Shown in pieces: positions 25,434 to 39,829 of a stretch of DNA of 64,000 bases. The stretch is taken from contig VZTG01009080.1 in NCBI GenBank assembly GCA_013397845.1, positions 1,307,157 through 1,371,156 on the forward strand, in the 5' to 3' direction. The notes below the pieces were generated by a model. The model worked only from the letters and a program-made list of their open reading frames with translations, had not been told where the DNA came from and made no database searches. The first letter of the stretch is position 1. Each line of letters opens with the position of its first letter. Both the position numbers and the translations under genes were made by a program. Source of the stretch: Melanocharis versteri. Taxonomy: Eukaryota; Chordata; Aves; Passeriformes; Melanocharitidae.

Positions 25434-27798
25434 TTTTTAGAGGATGCTCATTTCTGGTTGCAAATCAAAGCAGTAAATTTTGATGAATCCAATCAAGTGC
25501 TATTCTTTATTATTTATATTCTTTATGTTATAGGAAAATGTCATAGCATGTCATAAATGTCATATAGGAAAATGTCAAAAACATCTTTGAATTCATACTG
25601 AAGAATGCTGAAGGTGAATACATGTTTATCCTATATGTTAAAATATAGCTACATTTTACATATTGATATATAATGAGGAAAATAGACTGAGTTAAAAAAA
25701 CCCTTTTTTTTCCTTTGGGAAAATTATGAGGAAGAAAAAAGGAGTAGGGCACTTGTCACCTCATTCCAACTCATTTGAAAATTCAGTAAGGTTTTTGCCA
25801 TTTTTGCCAATCGTGGGACTATGTCCTAAAGGTGTTGTCTGCAATATATAGTAATTTGCCTATTCTGTATGTTCCAGTTCAGTTCTACTACACATTTTTT
25901 CTCATACTTTAGTCTCCAAAACTTTGGTGTAATGTGAGTGCCCAGTTTAGATGGATGGCATTCATTGAAAAATGATCATAGTATCTAGTAAGTGCCTGAT
26001 TACCCATTGGACATCAATATTTTTCTTTAAAAAGCATTGACACACCATTAATTGTGATTGTAATTCTTGTGTCATGCCCTTACAAGTAATATATTTTGAT
26101 TCCAAGTGCCAGATAACTTCTTAAATTGTTTGTGTGGAAAATATTGAGCGCGCTAGAGAAAGTTAGAACTAGATTACCCCTCTGTAAATCTGGTGTTAGT
26201 TCTTTATATAAAATGGAGCTGTTTTAGCAATATCACTAGATTTGGAGTCTGATCTGTCTTTTTAATGCAAGTAGGGAAGAAAATGGAAAGTCAAACACCA
26301 AATTTGTATCCACATTTGATGTTTTCAACATTTGTAATTACTGAAACCACTAATCAGAGTTGATTGTCCTTAGCTTAAAAATGCTTAGCTAATATCCATT
26401 CAGGACTCAGCCTTGAATGGATGGCTCAGACTGGTATTAAAGTACAAAAGAGGGTTCACAAAGAGCCACATTTCCTCTCCCGCAGTTGTACTGTGTATTT
26501 TCGTTTCCATCAAACTTCTTACAATTGAGACAGAAAATCTAGTTATGCTATCAGTGTTAGCCTGACCTCCACTAAGTAATCCATGTGGTTTCCATATGGT
26601 GGCAAGCTTACCCTGCAGAAAGCAAATGGGTGCAGTGGCAGTGCACACGCTGTGCTTCAAAGAGTCACCTTTAAACAAGGTCCCTGCCAGTTGCCGCTGA
26701 GATGATCCGCTGCTGCTGCCAACCAAAGATCCTGATTTAAAGTACTCTTGCAGCCACAGTCCAAAGACCAAGAAATGCAGCATGGCTCTTAGATGCTTAG
26801 ATAGCTCCTGACTGATAAATAAAGCTGTCTTTTAGAAAAACAAATTATTCTTAGCCTTAGGATTAGGTTTATAATAAAAGCAGTATGTGTTAAAGACACA
26901 GACTTTACAGTAGAGAAAAAAAAGCAAGAGTTTGAACAAGGGATGTGGTTTTCTAGGCTTGCTTAGAGGAGGTATTACCAATTAAAAATTAATATAATTG
27001 CATGCATAACAATAAGGGATAATTGTGCAAACGAGTTGTGCTTCAGAACTGTATGAACACTGCTTACTATATTTCACCTCTGCTTGTTTAAAAGAAATAT
27101 GCAAGTGATAGATGATGGGTTGGCATGCACACCATATGCTGAGATATGGTGGAGCAAGAGCTAGAGAGTACTGCCCAAGCATTTTTTTTTCACTACAAGC
27201 AGCCCATTATATGCAGAATCTGTCTAAATTCCACTGTATAGACAAGGAAAACTTTGAAATGACACAGATAGAAATCTTATTTGCATTTAATTTGTTATCT
27301 CTATTTGTCATGAAATTCTAATAAATACAGATAACATTTCTTATTTCAAACTAATTATGCTGAAACACTTGCACACTTTTAGAAAATCAAGTTCACCTTT
27401 TGCCAATTGCAATCACAGATAGATTGCCTCCAACTTGTGACTAAATCTTGAGAAGTGTTTTGACAACGCGGAGTGTCTCTAATTGTCCTATAAAGAGAAC
27501 ATGGGGACTGTGCCAACAATCCCTTGTTTTCCACTTCACTAGTATCTTGTGTCGCACTCATTCATTATCTACACAGTAGCTGTAACAATAGCAGCCTTTC
27601 TAGGCAATTGCATCGTTGCAGGTCTACAAGGAAACTGAAAGTTGTCACTTTATTAAAAGAATCTTCATAGGTCTTGACTCAAAAGATTTGCTATTTTGAT
27701 GAACTTATTCACTGTTTCTATGAAAAAGACATGACCTAACTAGAACAGTCCCCCAGACATGCAAGAATTCCATGAAGTACCACACAGCGTTTAGGGCT
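25434..27798. other. Non-coding DNA with one CNE-like patch
   Basis: No gene is recognised. A 14-bp direct repeat ATAGGAAAATGTCA occurs at 25530-25543 and 25564-25577. The run 27540-27645 (CATTATCTACACAGTAGCTG, CAATTGCATCGTTGCAGG) is CNE-like but short. The minus-strand frame 26400-26783 (127 codons) has no recognisable domain or splice context. Confidence 0.45.
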
Positions 27799-27895
27799 TT
27801 CCTTTTTCTTTTCCTTTTTCTTTTTTCTTTTCTTTNNNNNNNNNNNNNNNNNNNNNNNNNNNNNNNNNNNNNNNTTTTTTTTTTTTTTTTTTTTT
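27799..27895 (+). repeat. Pyrimidine/poly-T tract containing a 39-base assembly gap
   Basis: TTTC/TTTTTC units run up to 27835, then Ns from 27836 to 27874, then an unbroken T run to about 27895. The true length of the tract is unknown. The lysine-rich open frame across the Ns on the minus strand is an artefact. Confidence 0.95.
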
Positions 27896-30800
27896 AATTT
27901 GTAACCAGTAAATGGTTTCCCTGACATAGAAAAAGACCCATTACAAGTAAATGTATAATCATGTATTTATTTTGTGTCTATTTTGTGTAACAGAGGAATG
28001 TTCCGTCACAGAATTTCAAGGAAGATGATACAACTGTCTTGGATAAACATTTGAGATTTTACCAAAGTATTCTGTTCTATGATTGTTGTTCTTTTACAGA
28101 AGAGACAGAATTTACAAATGTGAATGAACATATTGGCAGCCTGCCACTGTGGTACAATAACACAGTGTAACTGCTGCAGCTCCCTCATCTCCTAGCAGGA
28201 AATCAGTGTTTGTTATGTGGTAGATGGCATTTAAATGCGCTCAGGTGGTTCATAGGGTATCAGCTGAAATAAATATACAATCACAAATTGGAAAAAGCCT
28301 TTAAAACATTAGACTACCTAAAGGAAGAAAAATTAAGTCAGCATATAGTTATCAAGATAAGCATAGTGAGAAAAGTGCACTTTACCTTGTAGGCATCAAT
28401 AAGTGAATTAAATGATTGTCTTGCCATTTTATTCCTATTCATTTCCAAAATCTTAACTTCAGTTAGCATGCAGTAAGGTCTTGTAAGGATTAGATGCACT
28501 TGATCTGGCTCAATTTTGTATTTTGAAACTGCCTCATCCTGCAGTGTGTTGCTGGGTGAGAGAAAGCAGCACCCTAGGAAGCAAAGGCTCCATAGCAATT
28601 GCAGAGCAACATGCGGCTGTAAAGAAAGGCTCAGGATTAGTGTCAAGAGCAGGACTAGCCTTTAATTATGATTTTTTAAGTACAAACAAGTTTTGTGGTG
28701 ACTTTTATTTGGCACAGGCAGAAGACCTGTCAACAGGAGGGTTTCCTCCTCTCTTTGCACCCAACACTTTCTTCTGCATCGGGCTGCTTACCACAGTCCT
28801 ATTTTTGTGAGTAAAATTTTGGTCACAGTTTAGGGAACTGAACTGAGAAACTGAAGAACAATAAAACCTGCTCCTGTGTTTTGTTTTTTTTTTTGAGATC
28901 ATATTAATTTCCACTCAAATCTGGTTTGGTGTGTGGCAATGTGAATGTTTCAACTAGCAAAAGGCAGGGCTCCTTGAGGTAGTTAATAAATGGCTAGAAA
29001 TTTTCAAGGAGAGGGACCAAGCCTCTGGCTGGTATTACAAATTTATGTTTCATACCAGTTCAACAAATAAAGAGTGGCTCCTCTTCTGCTTTTCATACCC
29101 AGCTTGTTAAACCTCTCACATAGCTCTCTCACAGCTTTCCATTCAAATTCAGGACTGGAACCACAGTATTTTAAAATGTTTGCAAATAGCTCTCACACTT
29201 TACCAACCTCCCTTCTTTCTGCTTGAGCCTGAGGCTGGAGCAGGTAATGAGTTCAGGTGCTTGCAACTGCTACATTGAGGTTGTGGACTCCAATTTGCTT
29301 TGTTGTTGCTGGCTTAAAATACCTTATTTTTGTAATCCTCACTTAATAATCAGCCATCAAACTTGCCAACTACTCATTTAGGGATAGGAGGAAGAGGCAT
29401 GAAGCACTAGCATGTTACCTTCATGTACACTAGGATTTATGTCCAATTTATGGTTTCTCATAACTGCTTGAACTATGAACTATGTAAGCATAAAAAAAGG
29501 CAATTAAACAATACAAATCCTGATGCGTCTTGTAAGCATTTGCAAACTGGTAACAGAAATGTTTGCTGGGACAGAATGGAAAACATAACTCCAAAAGTTT
29601 CCCTGGCATTCTCCTGTCTCCAAAGGCATAGGAGAGAGCCTTTTCCAAAGAAAGATCTGTCATAGCATTGCAGCTTTGTTTTGCTTGGAAAAAATAGTAA
29701 GGCAAGTATTTTCTTCATCCTTGCTTCTGAAGAACTACTCCTAGTAAAGTAAAAAAAAAAAAGCCAAAAAAAAAGCTGTCTTTTTTATTATACCATGGGC
29801 ATTTAGGTGACTGCCATAGCCTTAAGATATTAAATTATCATGCTTTGTGGAACCCTAGGCAATTCAAAAGTCATAATGGAGTATGACTTTCAAGAAAACA
29901 AAGCAGTCTTGCCCTAAATGACTAGATATCTCTATTTCAGTATTGATGTAACCCCTGCACTTTGGCTAGAGAATACTGCAGATGCTGAAATAATGGTTCA
30001 CCATTATTCCTTTGTTTCATGTCGGAAAACAAAAGTATAGCAAAGAAAAAATTGACCTGCTCATGTGTTTTTAGAACAGCTATGTCCAGTGAAAAACAAA
30101 TGCAAAACTATTTTCATAGCTTCTCATATTTCTTGCCAAGTGAGAACCAGCACATTATATTTAAATTTTAGGAAAGGTGTAAGGCACAGTTAAGAGTAGT
30201 TGGCTACAACACTTTTCAGAGAGAGTAATTATTTTCATATATGTTGGTTCTCTTCATCTACTCTGGCTGGGAGCACAGTAATCAAGATGAGGCTATTCGA
30301 GGACAAGTTCAGGGAGCATGACAGGAGATATAATAGAAACATGGATCCTGCATAATGGAGGCATAAAGCTACTCAGAAAAGTATATTTAGAGAAACAGAA
30401 AAGGGAAATGGGAAGATTTTTGGAAATATGGGTGGATACCAGATAAACTGACTTGCTTTCTAGCAGCAGATATGCAAAAATCCCAAATAAACATCCTACA
30501 CCTTTGTCTTTTCTAGGAATTTTAATTAAAGGGGCTAGAAGAGAGAGGAAGAAAATGGTCTCATCTCTGAGCTTCCAGAACCAAGGAGAAGCTCCCTCTG
30601 CATCATATGGAGGTACACGCTTTCATCATGAATCTTCTCATTACCTAATTAATCTTCTTGTTGCTCTTCAGTGACAAATGCTCTGACTACTGGAGCTCTT
30701 CTGCGCTTGTGTTTGCAATAACGCTCTTCTCTTTCTCTCCAAATTTTTAAAAAGGTCTCCGCATTCAAGTAGGCTGTAAGCATCTATCTTGTCTTTATTG

Positions 30801-31005
30801 TCAATGTAATAGAGAAATCCATATAAGAAAACACAAGCAAAGAAGTAGATGTTTTGATATTAGCGATTGCTGCTGTAGATAGATTTTCTTGGGACCACAG
30901 GGTAGAATATAGCAGGAAGCATGTGTTTAGTGCTGGTGAAAAGTATTTAATAATACACAATCTTTAAAATTTAAAAAGATTTAGTACTTAAACTGTATAG
31001 TTGAA
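27896..31005. other. Non-coding DNA, no feature recognised
   Basis: No gene, RNA or repeat family is supported. Small A- or T-runs occur at 28881-28895 and 29748-29775. Open frames at 28338-28810 and 29423-29718 overlap on opposite strands with no recognisable domain. Confidence 0.5.
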
Positions 31006-31086
31006 GATGTCCCTGCTAAGTGTAAGAGGGTTGGACTAAGAGACCTTTAAAAGCCCCTTCCAACCCAAACTATTCCATGACTGTAT
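31006..31086 (+). repeat. CR1 LINE 3' tail fragment
   Basis: GATGTCCCTGCTAAG, then AGGGTTGGACTAAGAGACCT, then CCTTCCAACCCAAACTATTC and CATGA are, in order, the conserved last part of avian CR1 elements: the GTCCCTGC segment, the GGGTTGGACTAGATGA motif, the TTCCAACCC motif and the terminal short repeat. The copy reads on the plus strand and is heavily 5'-truncated. Confidence 0.9.
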
Positions 31087-34000
31087 ATAGGGTTTTGTTT
31101 AATATTTATAATCAATGCATACCATTAGACATCCCCTCAAATAAAAAAGGGCTTTCCCATTTGAAGAGTGAAAAAAGTTTATTGCAAGGAAGTAGTACTG
31201 ATTACTAGAATCATAGAGGTAGCAGAACATTTTGCTCAAAAAGAACAAAAAAAACCCAAGTTATTTGTAATGACAGCTTGCTACTAGGTTTATCTGTGTA
31301 ATTTTATTTGGGTTCTGTAAAGAAAAAAATAAATTATTCCCATTTCACTCATCATGATATTTTAGTTATTTTTTGAATGAAAAGGAAAAGATCCTTTTCC
31401 TGGGATGTTACATCGAGAAGCTTAACTTTTTCCGTTGTCATATTGCAGTAGTGTAAGGTCTTTGAAGTAATACTTCTTGTTGTAGGAATTCACTGTTTTA
31501 TTGAATAAGTCTCAAGAGACTTGTAAGTACCTGACTTCTTGTTGTCTACTTGTATAACAGCTAAAATTCTTCATTAGGCATCAAAAGCATATAAAAATAT
31601 TAATTCAGTTTATGAGATGCATTTATAAATAGTTTGTCTGATCATGTTCTTAAATTCCAAAACAAATTATGCTTCTTCAAGTCACAACATTGCTGGCCAG
31701 TGTAAGTTTACTATACTATTCCTAAATAATGTTATCATGTTGTTCTGGATAACATCAACAGAAATCGTGTCTCCTTTTCTACAGGAAATGGTCTAAAAAT
31801 TTACAGACCACCTTGCTTTACAGAGGACTAAAAAACACTGGAAAGATGCAGTTCTGGGAAAAATTAAAACCACACTGTATCTTTACATATATTTTGAAAA
31901 GTGTTGAAACATATGCACTTGTTAGCTGCTTGCTAGATACTATGATTGCTTTTGAGTGTATTTTTTTATACACTCTCCCAAGTGGCTCTGCAGAGATATA
32001 GATATGAAGTTATTATGAGAATCAACTACATACTGAAGCATCATGTTCCCTGGACTTCAATGTCTTGTATGTCAATGGGGTACATAAGCAAAGGGAAGGA
32101 ATTTTTCTCAGATTGATTTGACTGGGAAACTGAGAAGTCAACTTTCTGGCAGGGAATGCAGAAAAAGAACAAGACTTAAACGGTTTCTTGTTTCTAGCCT
32201 ATTTTTAATTAGGTACTTGCCCTTCTGGAGAGGTGTGGATCAATTAATGGTCCTGGATTGAGATCTGAAAACTTTAAGGTAAGTTCCTGTCCATACTGAG
32301 TGTCTCAAGCAAGGTAATCTGCTTGGTATTCTGCTGTGAGTGAACTTACTGAATTTTGTGTTTAAGTGATTGAAAGCTCTCTAAGTCATACTGGGTTTCT
32401 TCTTCAGTAACAACCCCTGAAAAGAGCTGAATGGAAAACAAATTTCCTTCATGCAGGGAAAAAAAAAAATCCAGCTATTTCTGACAGGACAGTTTTGGAG
32501 AAGATAAAAATGGCATTTGGCTGGCTGGTTTTCCATCAGTGGATAGACTGTCTGCCTCTTCAGCTTCCCAGGACGCTCACCCTGCCAGTCACCTGTCAGC
32601 CAGGCAGACCGAGAATCAGATTGACTGTGTGAAGGGAAGCCACAACGGATGAGTAGCTGCTGTGGCTTCTCAGCTCCCACCATGGGAAGACACAGAGTCA
32701 AGATTCCCAGGGTTCACAAAAAGAAAATAACATTTGAGAAATAGGGTTAAATGTTGCTTGTAACCAGAACCCAAAAAACTTTTCTCCCAAAAGATTTCCA
32801 GTTAAGACTTCCTGAATGATGAAAATACACACATGTCGATGTTTTGTAGAGTAGTAGATATCAGAGGCCAATATATGGAGAACTTTTTAGTTTTAGAATG
32901 GTTCCGTGATAAGGGTGATGCTGTACCTATCAATAGTCAGGTAAGCCAGACATGCCCAATAATTTTATTTTCTAAAAGTAAATGCAGACTTCTATTCTGT
33001 TATCATGAGTTTTCGCAAGGGGAGCTGTATTATTCAGAGCAGAAAAGAAAGTAATAGAATTCTTTAAGTGGTAGGGGAAAAACTTTATTGAATGTACATA
33101 ACAGCAAAAAGAGTCATTCTCATAGGTCTATTAGAGTACATTCAGACTCTTAGAAAATCACAACTATTGACAGGTTTAGAAGACAAAAGATCCGTATAGA
33201 AAAAAAACCTGCTCTAATTATTGGATAGCTTGCAATTAGAGAAAAGCAAAATCAAACTATTCATTGATAGGTAGTGACCAAATATAGAATGAGATGTGCT
33301 GAAATTATTGTTCTACTGATTACAGAAACTATAAAATAGGAGTTTTGTTCATAACTTGCAGTTATACTTAGAAGCAATTCTTGTTGAAGAAGATCTTGTC
33401 ATACAGAAAAGCAGCTGATTTGTCTTAATTTTACAGCATGAAAGAAGGAAGGTGTATTGTCACGGTATTTGAAGTGCTATAAAGAAATGATCTAATGAAA
33501 GTAATTTGTCTACTGCTCCCTTTTATATTACATCATAGATACAAGGATTGGCCATTAGGCAGTTTCCATGTCAAGCAGACATTGCAGTTTTCAATCACAG
33601 CAAACACAATTTCCCTAAAAAGTAGCTCTGTTAAAATAATACTATTTGTGTTCAAATGTAAACCTCTGCCACTAATTCTATATCATGAATCATACCTGAA
33701 AAATACAGATATATCTTTCTATAGTAAATTTGAAGGGTACGCAAACCGTGGGACACGTTTTTAGCTTCTGGAGAACTACTGTCACTTGAAGAGACCCACA
33801 TCATGTGACAACAGGTGTGGATTTGTCCCTGTGTTCAAAAAAGATTCCTAGACACCAAATGGTACTGACAGGTAGTCCTTGGGGCTTTAGGAGTCACTTG
33901 GATGTTTGGACTGAAAGATGGAACAAAAGTTTTCTTGGTCCTTATCTGTATCTTGGACTTCCTTCTAACCCTTAAAAACAATGACCCACACATTAAGCTC

Positions 34001-36394
34001 ATGCAGCTTTAGTGAATTCAAAGTAGTTTGCAGTGGCATTACATTTTGCAATGCAGATTTGTCTTTAACTTGGATTGTTCTGGAGTGGGAGGGGAGGATT
34101 GTCCATCAGAAAATGGTTAGTTGGTGGTTTTCTGCTTTCTGAAGGCAGCCTGTGCAGCGTGGAGTCCAGGGAAACCAACTTGTCTGCTGCCCAGGCATAA
34201 AGTCCTTCAGCAAGTGAGATTGAGCCATATATTCAAACAAACACAAGGCAGCACTTCACTTAATGTGTTTGTTAGATTTCTCCCCCTTTAGCCAGCACTA
34301 CTGTAGTCTTTAAACAGTGTGACAGAAGTACACTTCCACTTCAGTTAATGGATTTATCAAATACCTTATTTCATGCTTTCTGCTTTTGATTTATGAATTT
34401 TGATCCCAGAGACAAGGACCCTGTGAGTATTGATTGCGGAAAATGTCAGGCTAACAGAAGTTAATTTCGCTTGTACATGTGGAAGTATGTGATTCTCTGA
34501 CAGCGCTGTCTGTGGAGAATGGGCTGTCACCCAGCCCAAGCGACACCGCGCCATCACAACAGCCAGCCCCTCCACCCTGTGCACCGGGACGAAAGCGGAT
34601 GCGGGACTGGCAAAGGGGTCAGAGAAAGGGATGCCTGGAGTCAGGGCAGGGGAGGAGGGGGTGAGCTGCCGTGGATCCTGTCCTCCTGTGAATCCCTGTG
34701 CCTGCTTGCAAGGCATCTGGTGGGATAATGGAATGCCGCACTGCCAGCACCACTACTAATTGGCAACACTTCATTTATCAATGAGCTTTCTTTGCAAATG
34801 ATATGCATTTATTTATGTATTTATTTATTTTAATTGGCAGAATCAAAATGTCACTTCTACAGTGGAGCACTTGAGTGGTAGGAAGTAGATTATTTGAATT
34901 TTGTCTTTGTACCTCTTGCATTTGAGAAGTGGTTAAAAACTTCAAACATCCTGCTATGTTTTAGTTTTGAAAGATTGTATTATCTTGGATGGCAGAAAAG
35001 CAGACTATAAACTGTGAATGTTGGATGAAAATTTATAAATGTTATCAGTACCTGGTCTTGTTTCTACACCAGAAAAGAGAGATTCTCACTAGGCATTCAC
35101 ATTGAAGATGGAGAAAAATGCCCACTGGGTTAAGCTGAAGTGGGTTAAGCATTTGTTTTAGCCCTGTAATCGGCTTTTTTCTTGACACTTTTCGCTGGAC
35201 TTTTCATCTGGCACTTTTTGACTAAGAGAAATACCACAGAAAAACTAAACCACATTGTAGTTTGCTGATTTTTGTCTTAAAATTAGGTTAAGAGTACATA
35301 TAATAATGTATGAAAAATGCTAGAGGCTATGAAATGGTTAAACTGTCTATCCAAAGTGACAGTCTATCCAAGAAATGCAGAGTTAAAGTTACAATTAAAA
35401 AGTGTTCAAAATTATATGTGTAGACAAATACAGACAGTTGAACACAGACACCATAATCATCTTATGGCTTGAACTTCTGAAGGAGTGGAGCTCTTCAGGT
35501 GTTCTTCCCCTAAAGAAATAGCTTTATTTTTTCCCACTTGCAAGAATAATGTCACTCTAGATAATTCAAGAGTTTTGGATAAATAACAGTGTGTGGGGAT
35601 ATAGAGGTAAAAGTAGCAAAAATGAGATTTTATCTCTTTAGTTTCACTTTAAGTGGCAAAGCACTGAGGGCATGCCAGCTAATATGAAGGCAACATAAAC
35701 AGGTAAAATGCAAAAGGAATTTTGTGCTCATGACCATGGGAGGAGGGGAGGACAAAGTCCTAGGGTTTCTCTCCTTAATCACCATACTTGAAAACAGAGA
35801 AATGTTAGGTTACATAATGACAGTAATAATTTTTTAAACAAAAGTCTTTAAGGAATTAACATGGATTTTATTTTTATTTCTTAAATCTGGACATGGGCAC
35901 ATTAAGGAAGTAGTCCAGGTTTCATCTTATTTAGATATTTCAAGAGAAATAAGGTCAATTGTTCTTTGGCTTTCACAGCTGAAAAAGATGTTATTAGAAT
36001 GCCGATCAACTCCCAGTCAAAAGGTCATTACCACAGGATATACCTATGCTGCTCCTCTTTGCCTTTGGAAGAGTTGGATTTATCCACACATGGAAGAGGA
36101 CAAACAGAGCATCATGAGAGGATTGTTTAAAGAAGGGAGGATCAGAATGGAGGTTGCAGGCCAACCACTCAAGAGTAAAATATGCACCTCTTTAAAGATC
36201 TTCACTTATACTCCCCTTGAACAGAAACTTCAAGGCTCCAGACAAAACTGTGTCAAGTCAGAAAAAATAAAATTTGTACATATCGTACATAGATGCAGGT
36301 AGGGACGTATATGGATCATACACTTGCATGAATACATATAAACACCTGGATGTTAAACTTAATTTCAGAAACTTTTTCACTCTTGGGTTGACAT
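31087..36394. other. Non-coding DNA with a G+C-rich patch
   Basis: No gene is recognised. Two spots are more G+C-rich than their surroundings: 32500-32700, and 34500-34720. The second contains CCCAAGCGACACCGCGCC and GACGAAAGCGGATGCGGGAC and holds overlapping short frames on both strands. A (TTTA)n-like run lies at 34807-34831. The 104-codon frame 35988-36302 plus is unrecognised and uncalled. Confidence 0.45.
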
Positions 36395-36516
36395 TCTTTC
36401 TTTCTTTCTTTCTTTCTTTCCTTCTTTCTTTCTTTTTTGTTCTTTCTTTCTCTCTTGCTCTCTTCTCTTCTCTTTTGCACTTTTTCTCTCTCTTCAACTC
36501 TTTCTTTTTTTTTTTT
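36395..36516 (+). repeat. Polypyrimidine tract (CTTT)n
   Basis: About 120 bp almost entirely of C and T, starting with a TTTC tetranucleotide array, then mixed CTCTT units, and ending in a T run. The few purines (single G or A) interrupt near 36440, 36459, 36478 and 36496. The open frames here, lysine/arginine-rich on one strand and phenylalanine/serine/leucine-rich on the other, are artefacts. Confidence 0.95.
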
Positions 36517-39500
36517 AAATGTTAGTAATCATTGAGGTTAGTGATTTGTTTAGTCAAATATCTTTCTGTATGGGGGAGTGGGTTGTATCATCACTTGTTC
36601 AGCTGTTTCAACTGTACTTACACCACTCACATCCAGTCCACATGGTTTTGCTTGAGACTTTGATTAAAAAATCTCATCAGACACACAACATTTCTCTTTA
36701 ACAAGGAAAGCAAAACCATTTTTTTAATTTTGTGGAAATACGAATGATATTATGGTAATAACTAAAGAAGCAGGGGCTGCACATGTTTTTTGAACTTTTT
36801 TTGCTATAAAATGTATGTTATATATGAAAAACCATGTGTTGTCTTTTTGCATTTATGTGTATATGTCCATCTGTGTTCCAGTTGCAGTCTGTAAAGTTTT
36901 AAACCCCACTGTTCAATGTTAGACCCTCAGTTTAAGTTAAACCTCCAAGTTACCCCTTTTAAAAATCCCAAAATTGTNTAATTCCATGTTTTTTACTAGA
37001 AGACCATAATTGCATATGGCCATTTGCATGTGCAATTTTAAGTCGTATTTACTTGTTATCCTTTAACAGCAGTTTGACAAAATCATAGAGCCTTTGTTTT
37101 ATTGAAAGAAAAATGCAAACAAATACTCCATCTACTACATAAATACACAAAATCAACTGCTTGGGAGCATGTCAAAAATATATGAATGTATTGCATATGG
37201 TTTTATGGCAATCAGGCATTTAAGTCTGAATCTCTAAACACGTGTGTGCCGTTGCATGTGTCCAAATTTACATAGTACGTCTAAACCAGGCAACAAAGAA
37301 TTAAAGAGAATAGAAAATGTGCAAAAAATACTTTTTTCCACATCAAGCCATGATACATACTGAATTTAGAACTTCTATTTAAAGAAAGAATAAAATTGGG
37401 ATATTATATTGCATTTTCTGTTAATGCCTTAGCTACATGGCTCCAAAGAATAATAAATGTTTTCAGCTGATATAAATCACCTCTAAAAATTATTTTATTT
37501 GTGCAGTTCTGAAAAGGTAAGGCAATATGGCTTAACAAACACAAGAACTGTAAAGCACCTGTTCCCTTAAAAAAAAAATCTCTCATCTTATAAAATTTCT
37601 ATATTATACATTTTTGATGTGAAATTAAATGTTATCTTTGATAGTTTCAACCATTGCATTTTTTTCTTTTGTAGATACAATTCTTCTTCAGGAAAAAGAG
37701 GCCTGGTTTCTTAGCTGCAAATTGCTCTTTTATAAACGGTGTTCATGGAAATCCCCTTGGTGTAGGCGTTGAATGCAGACAAAGCATAAGGAAGGTGAGA
37801 TTGTCAGAGATGCCATTGATGAATATTGTTAGATATCCTATGTTTTGCAGACCTGTCATTATTTGACCCACGCTCTGTCTGAAACAGAGACATATTTTAA
37901 TGTTAACACCACCCAAAAGCACTACCGCAAACCCCAGGCTATTCTCCCTTTCCCTAGGACTTCCTCATGAGAACCTGAACAACAATGACCTACTGAGACA
38001 ATGTTTTCTTTTTTCCTTCAATTGTGAAGCTTTCTGTAGTGGTAGCAATTTGAAAGTGTGGCTCTAGTTGGGCACTACATCTTTTTTCCAGTTAAAGGAA
38101 GGGTTTAACTTTATATAACTTGCAAGAAGAGAAAGGAAGAGAGCAGCTACTTTGTTTTAAGAAACAGTGTGCATGTTGTCTGCATCTGGGAAGGTGCAAC
38201 ATAGTGTATTGAGTCTATTAGAAATTATTTATGTAGGTAGAAAAATATTTGGTTTTAAACATATTTAAAATATGTTGTAGTTTTCTGTTTCCAGAAGACT
38301 TGCATAGGTAGATTGTTACTGTCATGGAAATCTGATATAAACAAGCCTACTAATACTATATAAAGAATTCCCTAAATATTAACAGATACGGAATGTGTGG
38401 TAGTGAGGTGTTGCTCAAAACTTTGCTGGCACTATTGAGGAGTGACCATGAAATCCCCTCTACTTGTATGTCATGGGATCATCATAAACCCATTCTAAAG
38501 AAACATGTACAACACTGGTCTTGTTCATCATTTTGCTCTGTGGAAATAAATGCCTACCATTTTTAATATTTTTTTCTGTAAAATGACACACATAAATGGT
38601 ATTAGGAATGTTGTTTACAAGGTATGTTTTTTTCTGCAGTCATTCCTCTAAAAGAAGAGATTCCCTATACCTCTAATGTATAAGCATTTAAGAGGCTTAA
38701 AATATATACCTAATACAATCCAGTAGGTCTAAAATGAATATCCACTGTCATGAGTTTAAATCTAATAATTTTGGATTTACTGTAATAGCCTGCTTTATTT
38801 ACTACATTAGCAACAGTCCAGCCCCACTATGATGCTGCTGTAATTGTAAATATATGGAAATGTTTGAGTTATTTTGTAGCAGCCTTCCAATTAATTTTCC
38901 TTTTTGCTTTCTCAAATAATCAAAAATGCTGACAAATTCAGAAATATGCTCACACAAAAATCTATTTTCCTCAGATATATTTTCCTTCAACTCTTAAATT
39001 CATTTTTTCAGAGAAGTTCCTAGGAAAAAATTGAATTTGAGATGCAGCTTAATGCTTAATTTTATTCCTGTTAAAAATATGAGTTAAAGAAATACCCTTG
39101 CTTCAGAACGCAATTTCTTCCAAATGAGGTGTGAGAGGGGAGGAATTTTATCTTCTTTGAAATGCGGCATGAGAACCTGGATTTGAAAGCAACCCAGTTT
39201 AAAATAATAATTTCGTTTTTAAAAATTTTCTTAGACATTTTTTGAAGTAGTTTAGGGTTTGGACTTTGTTTCTTCTGTGTGAAGGAAGACTGGATGAATA
39301 GAAGGCCTAAAACCGTGATCCCATGCCCCCTCACACTCAGGTGGGATACTCTCTTAATTTCAGTTCTAATGTACGCATGTAGAATTTGAGCAGCCTTATC
39401 TTCACTTCTTTACTTATTTGATTTTGAGACTGAAATTTTAACATAAGGAGTAGAAAGCATCAGAAAAGCGTATTGCTAGAGAGATTTAAAAGTAGCATCT

Positions 39501-39829
39501 TTGAGTGTATTTAATATTTTTTTCACAAGAGAAGTATGATAGAATTATTCACTAGAATGATTCTCAGGTTTGATATGATTTTTATGAGAATCTGGTTTAA
39601 TGCTTGTAAATAGTGCGACTGTCTCAGACTCGTGCTGGTAAAACTAGATCTGTCTGGAAAACACCACTCTTTCTAAACTTGCTTAAATATTCAGCTCTTC
39701 ATTAAAGCCCCTTGGAGTTTTTGTGTCTGTGATTTACCACTGTTTTAAATATGCTGTGGATACACTGCAAGCTGAGGACACGACTGTCTTCGATCTGTTC
39801 TCCCCAGAGCGAGAGTTGTTTTTCCTGTT
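36517..39829. other. Non-coding DNA with a CNE-like patch
   Basis: One ambiguous base (N) is at 36978. The run 37000-37130 is CNE-like, with CATAATTGCATATGGCC and a perfect octamer ATTTGCAT (37022-37029, POU-type). A short inverted repeat ACATATTT-A-AAATATGT lies at about 38259-38275. No gene or transposon is supported. Confidence 0.45.

Noticed and set aside
27736..27927. Lysine-rich minus-strand open frame across the assembly gap
   Set aside because: It is built from poly-T flanks and Ns; no real coding evidence.
36258..36525. Lysine/arginine-rich (minus) and phenylalanine-rich (plus) open frames
   Set aside because: They exist only because the polypyrimidine tract lacks stop codons. There is no domain or splice context.
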